A model generated the notes under the pieces. It ran no database searches. It was not told the origin of the DNA and saw only the letters and a list, made by a program, of their open reading frames with translations. The position numbers and the translations under genes were made by a program. A stretch of DNA of 60,000 nucleotides from Liolophura sinensis (lineage: Eukaryota; Mollusca; Polyplacophora; Chitonida; Chitonidae): contig NC_088301.1 of assembly GCF_032854445.1 (NCBI RefSeq), forward strand, positions 374,001 through 434,000, read 5' to 3'. Shown here piece after piece: positions 35,548-48,414 of this stretch (positions are counted from its first letter, which is position 1; every line of letters begins with the position of its first letter).

Positions 35548-38500
35548 GCTGGTACTAGCATTATACAGTACCCAGAAGTTTGTTCACTGCTATCTATCAT
35601 AGTTTACTTTTCTGTATTAGCTCATGTGTTTTCCATGCTGGGCATTCACTGTGTTTTATTTGTCTCTTTTCAGTTTTGCTCTTCCTCCCAGCTGGATGTT
35701 TTCCTCAGTTGCTGTTGCTGCTGTTGGACTATTGGTAAGCAGTACCAGGGCATCTGTAGTCTAGCAAAGGAGTTTACATATATAAGGAGGCAGTGAAGAC
35801 AGAAGTCACAGTTAAGACTGGAGACGGTGGAGAGGAGAGGGGCCAGGCGTGCAGGCTTTCTGACATGGGATATGGAAGACGTCCACATGGATACCAGGCT
35901 TAAGATAGCACTTCTCCACCAGCCAACCCAGTCATTCAGTCACTCCCAGGCAGAGCGGGCTGACTTCTGTAGGCCAAGTTTCCAAGCCTCAGTTGTGTGG
36001 GCAGTTTTGATTGGTTCAAGATGTTCCTCACAGGTCCATAGCCTTGGACCCTTCTGATTGGCTACTGGGATCTGAGCTGCAGGCTGTATCAGACTCAAAT
36101 TGGTAAAACTATCCGAGGGACAGCAACCAGGGCAGGCTTGTGTATAGCAGGGTTTGTCTCTGGCAGGCCATCTTAGCTGGCCTTCAAATCCAACGCCGCA
36201 CACCTTTCTTCTAAAGTTTTCGCCTTAAAAATGAGTTTTTTCCACTGGAATCTGCTCACAGACGGCCATAGTTTGGAAGAGGAATCCATGCTGATGCTAC
36301 ATACTTCCTTACTATCCCATAGTTCTTCAAAGCATATGGAATGTAAAGAAGTATGTATTTTCGGTGTTGGCTGCTCGACGACCAGGAGGACGCAAGAGCC
36401 ATGACGCAGTAGAGAGGAGTAAGCAGGAGGAGGGGAGGTGAGTGGCGCATGGCGTGACTCCCCAGGCTGGCTATATGGCCTCTCACAGATCATCCTATCT
36501 CAGTCCAAGAGGGCCACACCAGTTTAATCCTCAACAACCATCATTAACTGTCCTCGCTCGCTGGCACCATCTGTGTGGTTTTGTGTGTGGTTACACCCTG
36601 GGTTTGTCTTAACTTCTCCTTGAGGATTCCATTGCTGTGTTGTTATGCTGTGAGCCACCAGGACAAACTGTTGACTAAATTGTGTCGTTTCTTTTTGGCT
36701 GCTACATGTTTATCATGCTGACCTTCCTTGGCAGAAACGTTCACTCCAAACTAAAGGCATGTGGCTACAATTCAAATCATGGACACTTTGTTTGCTCTTC
36801 AAACGTCATTATCATTGCTTCTGCAGTCATCATTTTGCTTATGTGAAAACCAGTGGATAAAAATACATAATTTTCAGGTAAATCTTGGAAAATTCTGTCA
36901 CCTGTGTATATGTGTAGAGTGAAATCTACCCCCGATTTAACAGTCACTTCCTGTTAGACCACGAGTCATAGCATTGGAGCTGATGGTTAAAACAAATTGT
37001 CACAATACTACTGTTGTAAGATCATGCAAAATAAAACAGAACTCAATCCAAATCTCAGACAACTATGCTTCTTTCCCCAACCCATCAGTCTCCAGACATC
37101 TGCCATTACTCAGTCTGACTAGCTTCATTACTGTTAGACACCCAGGCTGCACTTTCTTCGCCATGGGGGGTACACTAGCACATATCATCAGAATTCACAC
37201 TGTTCAACAAGTACTTGGTATCCTTACACGTACTTCTTTCCCAAAGAGACTGGTGATTATACTTAAAACAACTTTCACATCTTTCACTAATAGATAATTT
37301 ATTCAACCTAATACAACGTTAGTTGTTAGCCTTCTTGAGCTTGTTATGACTTAGTTATGAGTTTATAAGTTCTGAAATGCCAGGGGACTAGCTTTCTGCT
37401 ACCCTCATAAGCAATTCTCTGTGCTCAGACAAGATAAAGATGCTCCGCAGACAGGTTTTTCTTTCAAGCAGTGCTCCCTTAGTTGAATTACTCAGCATCC
37501 TGTAAGTCATATTGAATTTCACCTGCCTAAATTTAGCCAGGAGGTGCTACTGTAGAACCCATGCACTGGCCTTCCTGAAATTGCTATGTTAAGGACCAAG
37601 GGAGGTAATTCTCGTGCTCCACGTCTATGCAAAGGAGGGGCAGAGGTCTAGACATTCAAAAATTTCTCAGAATTTCGTCATAGACATACATGCTACTTGT
37701 CACTTATTTGATTGTAACCTATATTAATATCCTTAGTGTTATGGAGGGAACTGTTGGCATTATGGCTGAAACACTTAGCATTATGGTTGAAACACATAGC
37801 ATTGTTGGTGAAACAGTAAGCATAAAGTAGAACACACTTAATGAATCACTGGGACCACGCCAGCCACACACAGGCAAAAATATCAGTCAGAGAAGTTTGC
37901 CTGCTATGAGAGCAACTGTACCACAGTAGCCATATCTTAGATTGTCCTGGATCATATGTATACTTACAATAGCATATTCCCAGTAACCAATGAGGACAGG
38001 GAGCTAGGGCCAAAGAGTAAATTGGGCCAGAAGGGACAGATGGCAGTAATTTATCCCAGACCTGAGCCACTCAGTGAACTACTGGGTTTTGGTACATGAT
38101 CAACACTGCCTGTCTCTCAGTAACAAACTTAGGGAGGTCTAGAGGGGAGAAAAGGAAAGGAAAAGGGCAAATCTTTGAAGCAGAGGATTGTGCATAACCG
38201 CATCTACTCACAAGCTAGCCTTTGACTATCTTCTGACAGACATGATGAGGATTTCATAGAAGTTACTAACCAGGCCTGAAAGTTGCCTGTTCAAGAAATA
38301 TCGTCCACGTGTTTGTATAACCAGTTAATGTTACAACAACTTGTGTCATGAATTGTGATCCATCTACAATAGTGAACACATACAATTCCTACAGCTCTAT
38401 GTGACCCCTCAAATGATTTTGGCGACAAGTTATACATCATATTAAACAGATTTTGTCCAATTTTTACTGCTTTCCAACAAGTTCATATCTAAAGGTACAT

Positions 38501-40409
38501 GTAAAAATATTTAAATACAGAGTGGCGAACGCCAGGTAGTCGGTTTAAGCTTTGAAAATTGAAACTCCACTGTGTGATAGAGTTCATTAATACAGTTATG
38601 TTCAAAATTACAGCTTTCAGCTATGTCCCATATTTGTGTAGTTAGGATATAAGGCTTTCAACTTTCGGGTCAAATTTTCCAGGCGACAGCATGTTTGTTT
38701 ACAAACAACCAGTCCTCGACCACTACCAAAGATACCTTCGGGTCCATTCGGAAATCTAGTCTTGTGGTCATGTTACGCAATAGATGTCAATCGGAGTACG
38801 AGTAGATGAGAAAATACCGAGAAAAAATATGAGAAAAACAGGAAACAAAATACCAGTGATGAGTCTGCGAGAAGGACACAGAGAAAATGCATGCAGGATA
38901 GAGAGAGGGATAAGCTGAGACTGAAAGAAGAAATGATAAGGTGCACTTGAAACTAAAACTCTCAAGTAAGCCTTGAAGTTTTTCTTAAGCATATAAGTAT
39001 AAAATTACTGCAAAAAGTTGAGCAACAACAATCTGTCAGTCTCACTAGCTCAGTCGGAATTTCTGGTGACACTGATCGTTTTCCTCTGAGTTAAGTTGAA
39101 TACCATTATATGTTAATTTTGTTTTATAATTACCTGTAATTGATAAATATTTGTAAACGGACAAAAAGGCAAGACCATCTGATAATCTACCAATGGGATC
39201 TAGCACTTTCAGCAGATAGCTCTTGTTAGCGATATGCTTTAGGCTCTGCCCAGTTCTGGACGTTTAGGCGATGGGAAAATTCTCAACATGTCGCCATGAA
39301 GAAACATGTAAACAAACATGTCCTGATTTCGTTATATACTAACAGCCAGGTGTCTAAACTGCCACAGTATATGGTTGAAAAGACCAGTCGAACAGTTTCA
39401 AACAAACATTTTAAATTATCTCAGGAAAAATAATATTTTTCTAAACTTATCCAACTACCTCGCTTTAAGACAATTTACAGCCAGAAATCTAATCCAGACA
39501 GAAGGAAAATGTATATCAATTTTCCCTGAAGTTTGTTTTTTATGGAATTTTGTAACTTTGGAGACAGTATGTAAACAAAACAAATATGAGTAATGACTTG
39601 AATAGTAAGTCTGAGGTCAGTAAAATCATATTTGAATATACATATATTCACGTTTGGGTGGCGGGTTCCTACTCAAGAGGACTTTACCAGGTTAACCAAA
39701 TTTTCTAAAGGTAAATGCATCTGAGGTAAAGATTCTTCTGGTGTCTACAACACCTTTACCCTACAGTGATCCTGACATGGACACTGTTACCCAGCTCCCT
39801 GCCACTTCCCTAATCCATGGACCTCACCTCAGTTCATACAGCTGAGCTAAAAATGGATGTGAGAAGACACAGAAACACAACCAAAGTCACCACTGTAACC
39901 AGGAAGAATTCTAGGATCTTTAGGCTTAAATGACCAACCAGGTTTTCAGCACGACAAAGAGAAACAATGTTTTAGTAGAATTGACAATATTCCCTGAAGC
40001 CCATCAAAGGAACCCTTCCCAGGGGAACAATGACTTATTTGACCTTGACTCTTTCACAAATAAAGACTGAATTATTGACCTAATGCTGATGAAACACACT
40101 GACCCAAATCACAAAAATGTCATTGAACGGAAAGGGCAATGATCTTGATAGTAAACACCCGAGACAAAACACACAAGACACAGGTTGCACAAAAAGATAC
40201 ACATCATACTTTCCTTGTACCAAAACATCCCAGTTTCCTCTCACCACAATACTGGCCCCCATCGTATAAATCAAATATCCTTGCATACAGTGTAAAACAC
40301 CAATCAAATAAAAATAAATAACCACCTGTCTATCAAAAGATACACATATTTTTTTCATTCCAAAACTCCTGTCCAACAAATGATGAACATTATTCTCAAT
40401 AACCTAATA
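35548..40409. other. Unannotated intronic stretch
   Basis: Includes a degenerate 21-22-bp repeat near 37745-37825 (attatggctgaaacacttag) and a SINE copy at 40229-40321. No exon was recognised. Confidence 0.5.
40229..40321 (+). mobile_element. SINE copy, 5'-truncated, tail intact
   Basis: cccagtttcctctcaccaca, atcgtataaatcaaatatcc, agtgtaaaacaccaatcaaa and taaaaataaata give the family order in the sense orientation. The tRNA-like head is missing, as expected for a 5'-truncated retrotransposed copy. Confidence 0.75.
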
Positions 40410-40700
40410 CACTCGTTACACAAGAGGTACACATTGTAGTGTCCTTGTCCCAATACGTCTGTCAAACAAGAGGTACACACTGTAGAGTCCTTGTCACAAT
40501 GCACCTGTCAAACAAAAGGTACACACTGTAGTGTCCTTGTTCCAATACACCTGTCAAACAAGAAGTACACAGTGTACTGTCCTTGCCCCGTTACACCTGT
40601 CCAGCAAGAGGTACATACTGTAATGTCTTTGTTCCAAAACACTCGCCAAACAAGAAGTACACATTGCGGTTTCCTTATCCCGAAACAACAAAAAGTACAC
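40410..40700. repeat. Diverged 46-bp tandem repeat, about 6 units
   Basis: acaagaggtacacattgtag, tgtccttgt and ccaatac.cctgtcaaacaa recur at 46-bp steps (40420, 40466, 40512). Identity is lower than in the other arrays. Confidence 0.88.
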
Positions 40701-41739
40701 ATTGTGTATTAAATTATTTTATACTGACAAAGTGTTCTTGAAATAGCATCTCATTACATAATGCAACAGGATCATTGTTTAAAGGAGAAGAAAACATCAA
40801 ACAAATGCCGTTTAAAAAAGAGTATGCATTTCCTTGCAGGTGCATGCCATAAAAATTATTCCAATATGTACCTCAAGATGATAAATCATAAATAAAGTCC
40901 GCGCCAAAATCCGCTGTGGGCGACTCCATTTTGCCTAAGAACTAGTCCTGAAGTCTTCTGTGTTAGGAGGAGAATTGCCATCAGCAACCACCGAAGTTCA
41001 GTTCATACATTTCCAGTAGAACTCTTCTTCTCAGGTAGCGAACAGTACAGTTCATTTTCCGCTTCACGATCGGGAAACCGGAATGTTGAACGTAGGTAAC
41101 GAATTCACACGAACAAGTTTTAACGACTTTCACTGGCTGAGAGGCAACACACCCAGCATAAATTACAGGGTGTTAAAGATGGAGGACGCAATGGACTCAG
41201 CGATTTATGCCAGCTTTGCTGTTTTCAGGCTTTATGTGTATGCCGAGGAAAAATCGCAAAATTATGCAGCAGATGGAAAAAATGTGCTCTTTTCAGCTTA
41301 TAATGTCATCTTTTTTCAAAGTTTTCTTTCCCTTTAAGTTTAGTGAAATGGAACACTTGCTTACATGTACATGTTACTGTAGTTGTTTGACTGAGTAAAC
41401 AGGGGAGGGTCTAGTTAGACCGAGGTGTGAGGATTGTGTCATAGAACACCATCATTCTGGCAGAATAAAACTCGCCACGTCTACTCTACAGCCTAGCTAT
41501 ACAACATATGTCCTAACTGGATGTTTTTTGATGTACGAAGTAAACTGACCACTGATGCAATAATGATACTGTGATCATGTACAGCATATTTCTACATAAC
41601 AAATCACAGGTAATACTCAGGCACAGGCTTTTCCTGCTCCCAAATTCCAGCGTACCTGGAATAAATATTCTACACTTGTACACATGTAGAAAAATGTAAA
41701 ACTCAGTACACCATGCAGTGCCCTGAGCAATTTGAACCA

Positions 41740-41810
41740 GATTTCTCCCATATAGCCGAAATATTGCCGACCTGGCGTTAAGCCATAATCATTCATTCAT
41801 TCATTCATTC
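41740..41810 (+). mobile_element. 3' end of a second SINE-like element with CATT tail
   Basis: catatagccgaaatattgcc, gacctggcgttaagccataa and (catt)n. The ATA..GAAATATT...GGCGT.AA core resembles the tail region of the AATAAATA SINE (tataagtgaaatattcttga, gtacggcgtaaaac type), but the terminal repeat differs. Confidence 0.6.
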
Positions 41811-41886
41811 CAAAACATTGCAACCCAGGCTTTTTTCGTAGCCTTACTGCCAAAGGCTTTTCCATGTGGAACTAAAAAAACCCAGG

Positions 41887-41916
41887 CTTTTCCAGGCTTT
41901 GTAAAGCCTGGAAAAG
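41887..41916. repeat. Perfect 14-bp inverted repeat with 2-nt spacer
   Basis: cttttccaggcttt, then gt, then aaagcctggaaaag. It is surrounded by related fragments (cccaggcttttttcgtagcc and ggttattcaaggtttttcaa) at about 41820-41975, so it may be the core of a small foldback element. Confidence 0.85.
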
Positions 41917-43703
41917 TTCCTTTCAAATTCAAGGTTATTCAAGGTTTTTCAAGGTTATCAAGGCTCTGAACAAGGAAAATCAGCTAACCTCAGAGAATAT
42001 GACAATCATCTTTGAGATATATCTTTCCATCAGAAGAGACAATTATAAACCATTTACCTTAAATCTATTTGTCATCAGCCTGCTTCTCCATGCTTTGCTT
42101 TGTCTCTTAACTTAACCAATTCTAAATTATTTGTGTTCTTCAAAAGTTATATGTGTCGTAAACTTGCATGCAAGTATAACTTTATCATAGAATGCATTTT
42201 AAATTGTCACAGAAACCCACCAAAATTACACCAATATAACTTCAGGGACTGAAACATCAACATGCATACAATTACAGCTTTTAATGGGAGAAATTCGGCA
42301 TAGGTCAATAATACCAACATGTTCTCGTACTTCTGTGTCTAAATGAAACTTAAATGAGCACACTGTTTGGTGTTGGAACAGGAATTTCATCCACAAAATC
42401 ACAGAGCTGTGTCGTTAGAAGTTGTCAATACTTCTACTGTGGAATTTTACCACTGTCTGGATGTCAAGATCCTTAAGATAACTCCTAATGAGAAGTATAT
42501 TCAGAAAATGACTCACAGTCCACCAAACACATGTAATTTCTGCTCCGTAAAATCTTTTCTAAATGAAAGTGATAATAATTTGATGAGGTAACTGTGGTGT
42601 AGCGACTGACAGAGACCACACAACAAGAGAAGCTTAGAAAAGGCTGGGTGGAAGTGAAGCAAAGAGGAAATGGATAGGGGCAGATGTAGGGTTGTGCTCC
42701 TCAAAATGAACCAATACATATGAGCAATATTTCCACTAACATGTGAAGACAGGCAAAACAAGAAGCAGGATACTTAACTGAATTTTCTTCACCAATTACT
42801 AGAGCTAAAAGATACACAGTTAATTTTTTTGGTTCAGGACTTTGCAGATTGGCATGTTATCTTGAAGGATGGCACTTTCATCTATGTCATGGTCTAATGA
42901 TGACCAAGTGTGTTAATTAGCAATAATGGGGAAGAAAACCCTACAATTCAGAATATAAAATGTATAGTTGTGGAAATTTTGTTTTTTTCCACAACTCAAC
43001 CAACTGAGGAAATCCTTGTTCAGGAGGCAACTGGGGTATGAGGCTGGCCAGATACCCTTCCCCTTGGATGGCTGGGGTAGGGGGTAGGGGTGAAAAAACA
43101 GGTCAGGCAGATGGAAAGCCATGACCATATGGAGAAAGCCATCTTGTCCTTTCCCACTGGCCAGACAAGAAGTACTCCTGGCAATAACTACCAAGAAAGG
43201 TAGCTGAGAAGGGTAGCTGGGGTGCTCTGGGTTTCAAGTTTCCAAGGCCACAGGGGTGATGGGATCAGAGGAAATGGGGAAGGTCATCTGTTCCTGCTCA
43301 ATCATCCTTAATGCCACCACAGCTGGGTGCCACAGGGGCAACAGGGGCAGCAGCCCAAAGGGGAAAGGGCTGGAGAGTGGCCCAGAAGCCATCCTCTGTC
43401 ATGGGGTGCCCTAATGACAGCAATAGCAGTGATAACAATGCTGAATCCTGCCTGACAAGCCTTCACCCTTCACAACATGCATTCCTGTACCTCACTCATT
43501 ATAACCTATCAACACGGCCATGAAGTCTACAATGTTACCTGTGCAAAACAATACTTATACGTTTATATGTTTAATGAACACCTTTCTTGTTTGGTCTAAA
43601 TATCAAGCAGCTCGAGTCAGCAGGTCATATACAACTACAACAACACTTGAACTAACAAAACCATCTTTTCTGAAGCAGATGCTCAAAGAAACACTTACTC
43701 TAT

Positions 43704-43709
<6 letters not shown>

Positions 43710-43747
<38 letters not shown>
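43710..43747. repeat. TA dinucleotide microsatellite
   Basis: A run of about 19 consecutive ta units. Confidence 0.97.
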
Positions 43748-43750
<3 letters not shown>

Positions 43751-43847
43751 TACGTACATAAAACCATGCTGATTTACAAACTCTCGTCACGGCCAACTGT
43801 CCCCATAAGATTTGGTATATATCCTATGATCAGGACTTCATTTCTTC

Positions 43848-43905
43848 TGGATTTATTTGACTGGTGTTTAATACTGTACTCTATATATTTTCACCTATGC
43901 TATAG
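43848..43905 (-). mobile_element. SINE tail fragment
   Basis: gatttatttgactggtgttt, aatactgtactct and attttcacctatgc follow the SINE tail in reverse orientation, with substitutions. Confidence 0.6.
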
Positions 43906-44014
43906 CTCTGATCTGTAGCTGTTATATTGGCTATTATAATGAGACAATCAAGCTGGCAGAACATGTTTCTGACTAGAGCTTCACCAAACTGAACACATAC
44001 AAGAACAATTGTTT

Positions 44015-44090
44015 TCCGCCATGATGCTCTCCGCCACTGTATAAGTCAAATATTCTTGAGTATGAAATAAAACAATCAAATAAATAAATA
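44015..44090 (+). mobile_element. SINE copy, 5'-truncated, tail intact
   Basis: tccgccatgatgctctccgc, actgtataagtcaaatattc, ttgagtatgaaataaaacaa and tcaaataaataaata give the sense orientation and the AATAAATA tail. Confidence 0.75.
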
Positions 44091-46489
44091 TCCATACATA
44101 TTATCAAGATGAGGCCAAGAAGGAATAGGTCATACAGACTGTAGCATCAGATACTGACAGTTTTTAGCTGATTTTGAACAAGATGTTCCTAAAAAGTTGC
44201 CAAAAGAAGCATATTCAGTTCAAGATGAACTACATGTATTTTCATCAACTTGATTGAGTTTGTCCCAACATCCACTCCACATATACACACGTAATATGCT
44301 GTAAAAGGTATCAACAGTTTCCAAATAAAAACTTAACTGGGACAAATTCCACATCCTGTGCACACCAAATGTACATGTACACTAGAACTGGAAGTAGATG
44401 TGCAATTTGCTTAGCATTCCCGTAAGCGGGAAACACTTCGAAAAACAAAACAAAACAGAAGCACACCCAATCCACTGGATGCATTATAACAAAGTACATG
44501 CTTAGTTTTCTAAGAGAAGGATGTAGTAAAAGATATGGTATAAGCAAACCTAACCACCAGCTGGTGTTTCTAAATTTACATGGGCCAGGGATATAGGAAG
44601 TAGCTGGAGATAGCATGTTTGAACGCAACTTCCAGAGTACTGGAGAAACACATCCGTTTACTTGTTAACATTCAAATATATCTGGTAGGTAATACAAGAA
44701 TAGAACCTCTGACATAGTGTGTCAGTGTGCTGCCAGATAGACTACAAAAATAGAGGCGGGGCTAAGTCTCTTTAGGGGGGGTTCAAGGGGACACTAGTTA
44801 CTATGGAGACAGGTTCTGGTAGTAGGGGAGCAAGAAACAGAATCATAATGTTGGGCATATGAAGAGAGTGCTTGGCAAGTTAAAGAACAAGAGTTTATAG
44901 AGAGTGGGGGTGGGGGAGTATTGGGGGGGGGGGGGGTAGTCACTGCTGTATTGGTTGGAAGGCTAATACTTCCATTATCACAAACATCTGTGGGAAACAT
45001 GTGAGGAATGTAGTGAGAGTTGATCTGACTATACTCTCTTCCAAATGTTGGCAGAGGGCTTCTGTTGGGTAGGTCTAACCCAAGGCTTATTCCTGCACTC
45101 CCTTCTATAGCAGGCTAGGGTAGGTCAGGCAGGCAGGAGAGTGAGGCTGGGGGAGCCTCTTTCTTGTGCCTGTCCCCCCTCCCCCAAACACACACTGTAT
45201 CCCACTGCTCCCTGTGCCTTCCAGCCCCAGAGGCATGCAGCAGCTTATCTATCACTCCCAAATATGAAGAGGGTTCAGGCTCATCAACATAAGCCCTCCT
45301 CTCCCAGTGCCCTGCGCCCCAGCCAGGTAGAGGACAGCCCTGTAACCTGAGAGCATGGCATGTATCTCCCACAGCAGTTCACCACCTCAACACACATGCA
45401 TTACTTCCCCATCTCAAACTGCTCTAAAAGGGCAAAGGCATCTTTCAATGTATTTGCATATACCATCTGGAAGACAAGAGCTGAACTTTTGGGGGTTGAG
45501 CCGCCAGCATATAGCATGTCTGCAGCCGGCTTTATGGGCTGACTGTTGCTCTATCTTCAGGGGTGTGGGGATTACATCACAGGTACAGGGTCTTCCCTAG
45601 TCACCCTCACCTACCAGAAGCCAGCAGTTCGCCCCAATGTGTTGTGTCGGTGGCAGAGCTGTTTGGTGCTGTCCTGCTCGCATCACTGGCTGGCTGGCTG
45701 GCCCACTGCGTGACTGGGTCAGCTGCATACCTTGTTGTATATACACCTATAGGCTGTTAGAGTAGATGAAGCTGCTAACAACTCCAGCTTCCTGACAGCA
45801 GTAGTCCCAATGGTAACCTCTGAGACATGTAAGTTCTTCTCGTTATTGCATGGTGTGTGCTGTGGAGTGACTGCCTCTTAACCCTGCCCCTGCCCCCTCA
45901 GACACTTAACACTTCACCCCATATCTTCCCCTGCCCTCGGATATGCCCCAGGAGTTGTGTCAAGTCACCTGAGTCTGCCCCAGTGTCCATCCAGGCTCCC
46001 TGATGCCCTCTATCTACCTGTTACAATCATTCAGTGACTCATCCCTGCTTACAAGCTCCATCTAGCACACTAGACATTTCTCCTACTCTGTCATTAGGCT
46101 TGGGAATCAAATTTCACAACTTTAGGCCTAGTGTTTTTATTTCTTCACTTCATCTGAAAAAGTCAACTGGTGTCAATTACAACCTGGTGTTAGACAGTTA
46201 GCTAGAAGATCAAACAACATCCAATGTTGTGACTAGTGGTTTTCTGGTGCATGTAAGTTTTCACAGGCCTCAGCCCTTCAATCTCAATTTCATTTTCATA
46301 AAGTTTCACTTCAGGTAGAGTATGGATTAGCTATGGCCTTGTACATGCCATGACTGGCATTCTGCTTGACACTAGGCAACATTCTTGAATATTACCCGCC
46401 TTGCCATATGACTCAGGCAGCAAAAATAATATGTATAAATGAATTGCTAAGTCATTACCATCTGGTGTGTATGTATGTTGCACACTAAA

Positions 46490-46680
46490 AGGCTTCCTGT
46501 CTAAATATAATGTGGTACAAGTTCAAATCCAGCAGTGTGAAATGATGTGCACTAATATATTTCAAATTAATGACCATCAAGAACAGTTATAAGCACAAAC
46601 ATTTTCTCTCACCTCAATGAATGGTATCCTGTTCAAATATTGATGATGGATCTGAGTTCAAATCTAGCGGTCTACTTTTT
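46490..46680 (+). mobile_element. Pair of tRNA-like 3'-half fragments (possible SINE heads)
   Basis: cttcctgtctaaatataatg with agttcaaatccagcagt, and 130 bp later tatcctgttcaaatattgat with gagttcaaatctagcggt. Both carry a B-box-like GTTCAAATC. No complete cloverleaf or A box could be drawn, so these are not called as tRNA genes. Confidence 0.4.
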
Positions 46681-47639
46681 CATTTCTTTGCCAGTCTAGA
46701 ACTGGACTACTGACATAGCAAATTCGATATTTCTCCACAGATCTCTCACACCACCACCAAGCTCACACATGACAGAATGTCATCACAAACATGTCAAAAT
46801 GAGGAAGACACATTAGCAAGCCTATGGTGACTGTGATACGTCTGATATATCATTTAATATACTTCACCAGATACTAATTTATTGGCAATGCTTGAAATTG
46901 CTGACAGGCAAAACCACATTTTAAATGGCTTATATTTAATGCTGACAAAGAAATCTTGAGGATATCTTTAAAATGTGCTTAGGTAGCGTCTCACTGGCAT
47001 GATTCCCAAAAACACAGCACAAAGGCATGCTGAAGATTTCCAGCCTGATAGCAACTGTTACGGCAACATTGCTTGCTAACCTGTTACTACCTTTCTAACA
47101 GTGACAGAGTAACCTCCAAAGTAACAGATGCAGTCTCAGAGTCTGAGCTTGGCTAACTTTAGCACAAATAACATTCTTGTCTACCTAATGTTAATTCATG
47201 TTGTTTTAGGCAATAACTTAAATAGTGACAGCTAATATACAGCATGTAAGTTGCTTTATTATTGACCTGGACACCAATTATGTGATAGGTTGATAACACA
47301 TATGCGCATGCATGTTACCATCCTTAGATTCATCGGAGTTCAAACATTTCTGGCAAAATCCTCAAATAAATGTGTTGCATCTTCTTACAGCTCTTCATGC
47401 ACTATGTCTCTGCACTGTGTGGGGCAGGACACTTTATGAACTGCTTGTCGCAGATGATAGGCATCCTGCGCTTCAGAGCTTTTCAAACTGTCCTCTGTCA
47501 CAGCCACAACTGTATTTGAACTCCTGATGATCCCAATATGCGTTTTGACTGCTAGTCTGTCGCTGGTTGAATCCGGGCCAAATAGTACGAGATGAAGGCA
47601 TTTGGTCCCCTTCAACCAGCTGTAGTTAGCATTCTGTCC

Positions 47640-48000
47640 AGCAATACAGGGGATTTGGCCATAAGGCACTGCTCAGGGGCATGCAGCAATACTAGGGATT
47701 TGACCACGAAGCACTGCCCAGGGGAATGCAGCAATGCAGGGGATTTGGCCATGAGGCACTGACCTGGTGAACGCAGCAATGCAGGGGATTTGGCCATGAG
47801 GCACTGACCAGGGGAATGCAGCAAAACACGGGATATGACCATGAGGCACTGAATACTCGGATGCAGCAATGCAGGGGATTTGGCCATGAGGCACTGACTA
47901 GTCGGATGCAGCAATACAGGGGATTTGGCCATGAGGCACTGACTAGTCGGATGCAGCAATACAGGGGATTTGACTACAAGACTGCCCAGGGGAATGCAAC
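47640..48000. repeat. 45-bp tandem repeat, about 8 units
   Basis: atgcagcaatacaggggatt, tggccatgaggcactgacta and gtcgg, with gaccaggggaatg variants. The 45-bp period leaves a minus-strand frame open (SQCLMAKSPVLLHPT repeats), which I do not regard as coding. Confidence 0.93.
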
Positions 48001-48414
48001 AATGCAGGGATCTGAGTTTGATCAAGGATGTCATCAAAGCCACCTGACAATGGCTACTTACCAAGTGTACAGTGTGGTCTCAGATACTGTCAAAATGAAT
48101 AACTCTAGGTGTTGACATACACGTTTCACCATGGCCCTCTCAATGATAACAGTCAACAGTGAATTTTCTTACATACATCCCAATGACTGAAATGTTTGAA
48201 TACATGACCATGGATGTAAAAGCGTCAATGATGCATGAAATCATGATATGACAATGCCAGACTATCAAAGCTATAAGACATCTTCAGTGTGGAACAACAC
48301 AGGTCAACTCTCAAAACAATGGACTGCTCAACATATCATGATAGGGAACATTTCCCTATCTGAAATATGTATAATTGGTATATGGATATAATTGTTTTCG
48401 GAACACAAAGATGA

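Larger units (their letters stand above)
40701..47639. other. Unannotated intronic stretch
   Basis: Holds a CpG-richer segment at 40895-41190, a CATT-tailed element at 41740-41810, a strong hairpin at 41887-41916, SINE fragments at 43848-43905 and 44015-44090, a TA microsatellite, a poly-G tract at 44905-44938 and two tRNA-like fragments at 46490-46680. No coding exon was recognised. Confidence 0.5.

Noticed and set aside
47612-48064. 150-codon minus frame with CLMAKSPVLLHP repeats
   Set aside because: A 45-bp repeat in frame. It ends when the array ends and resembles no known protein.
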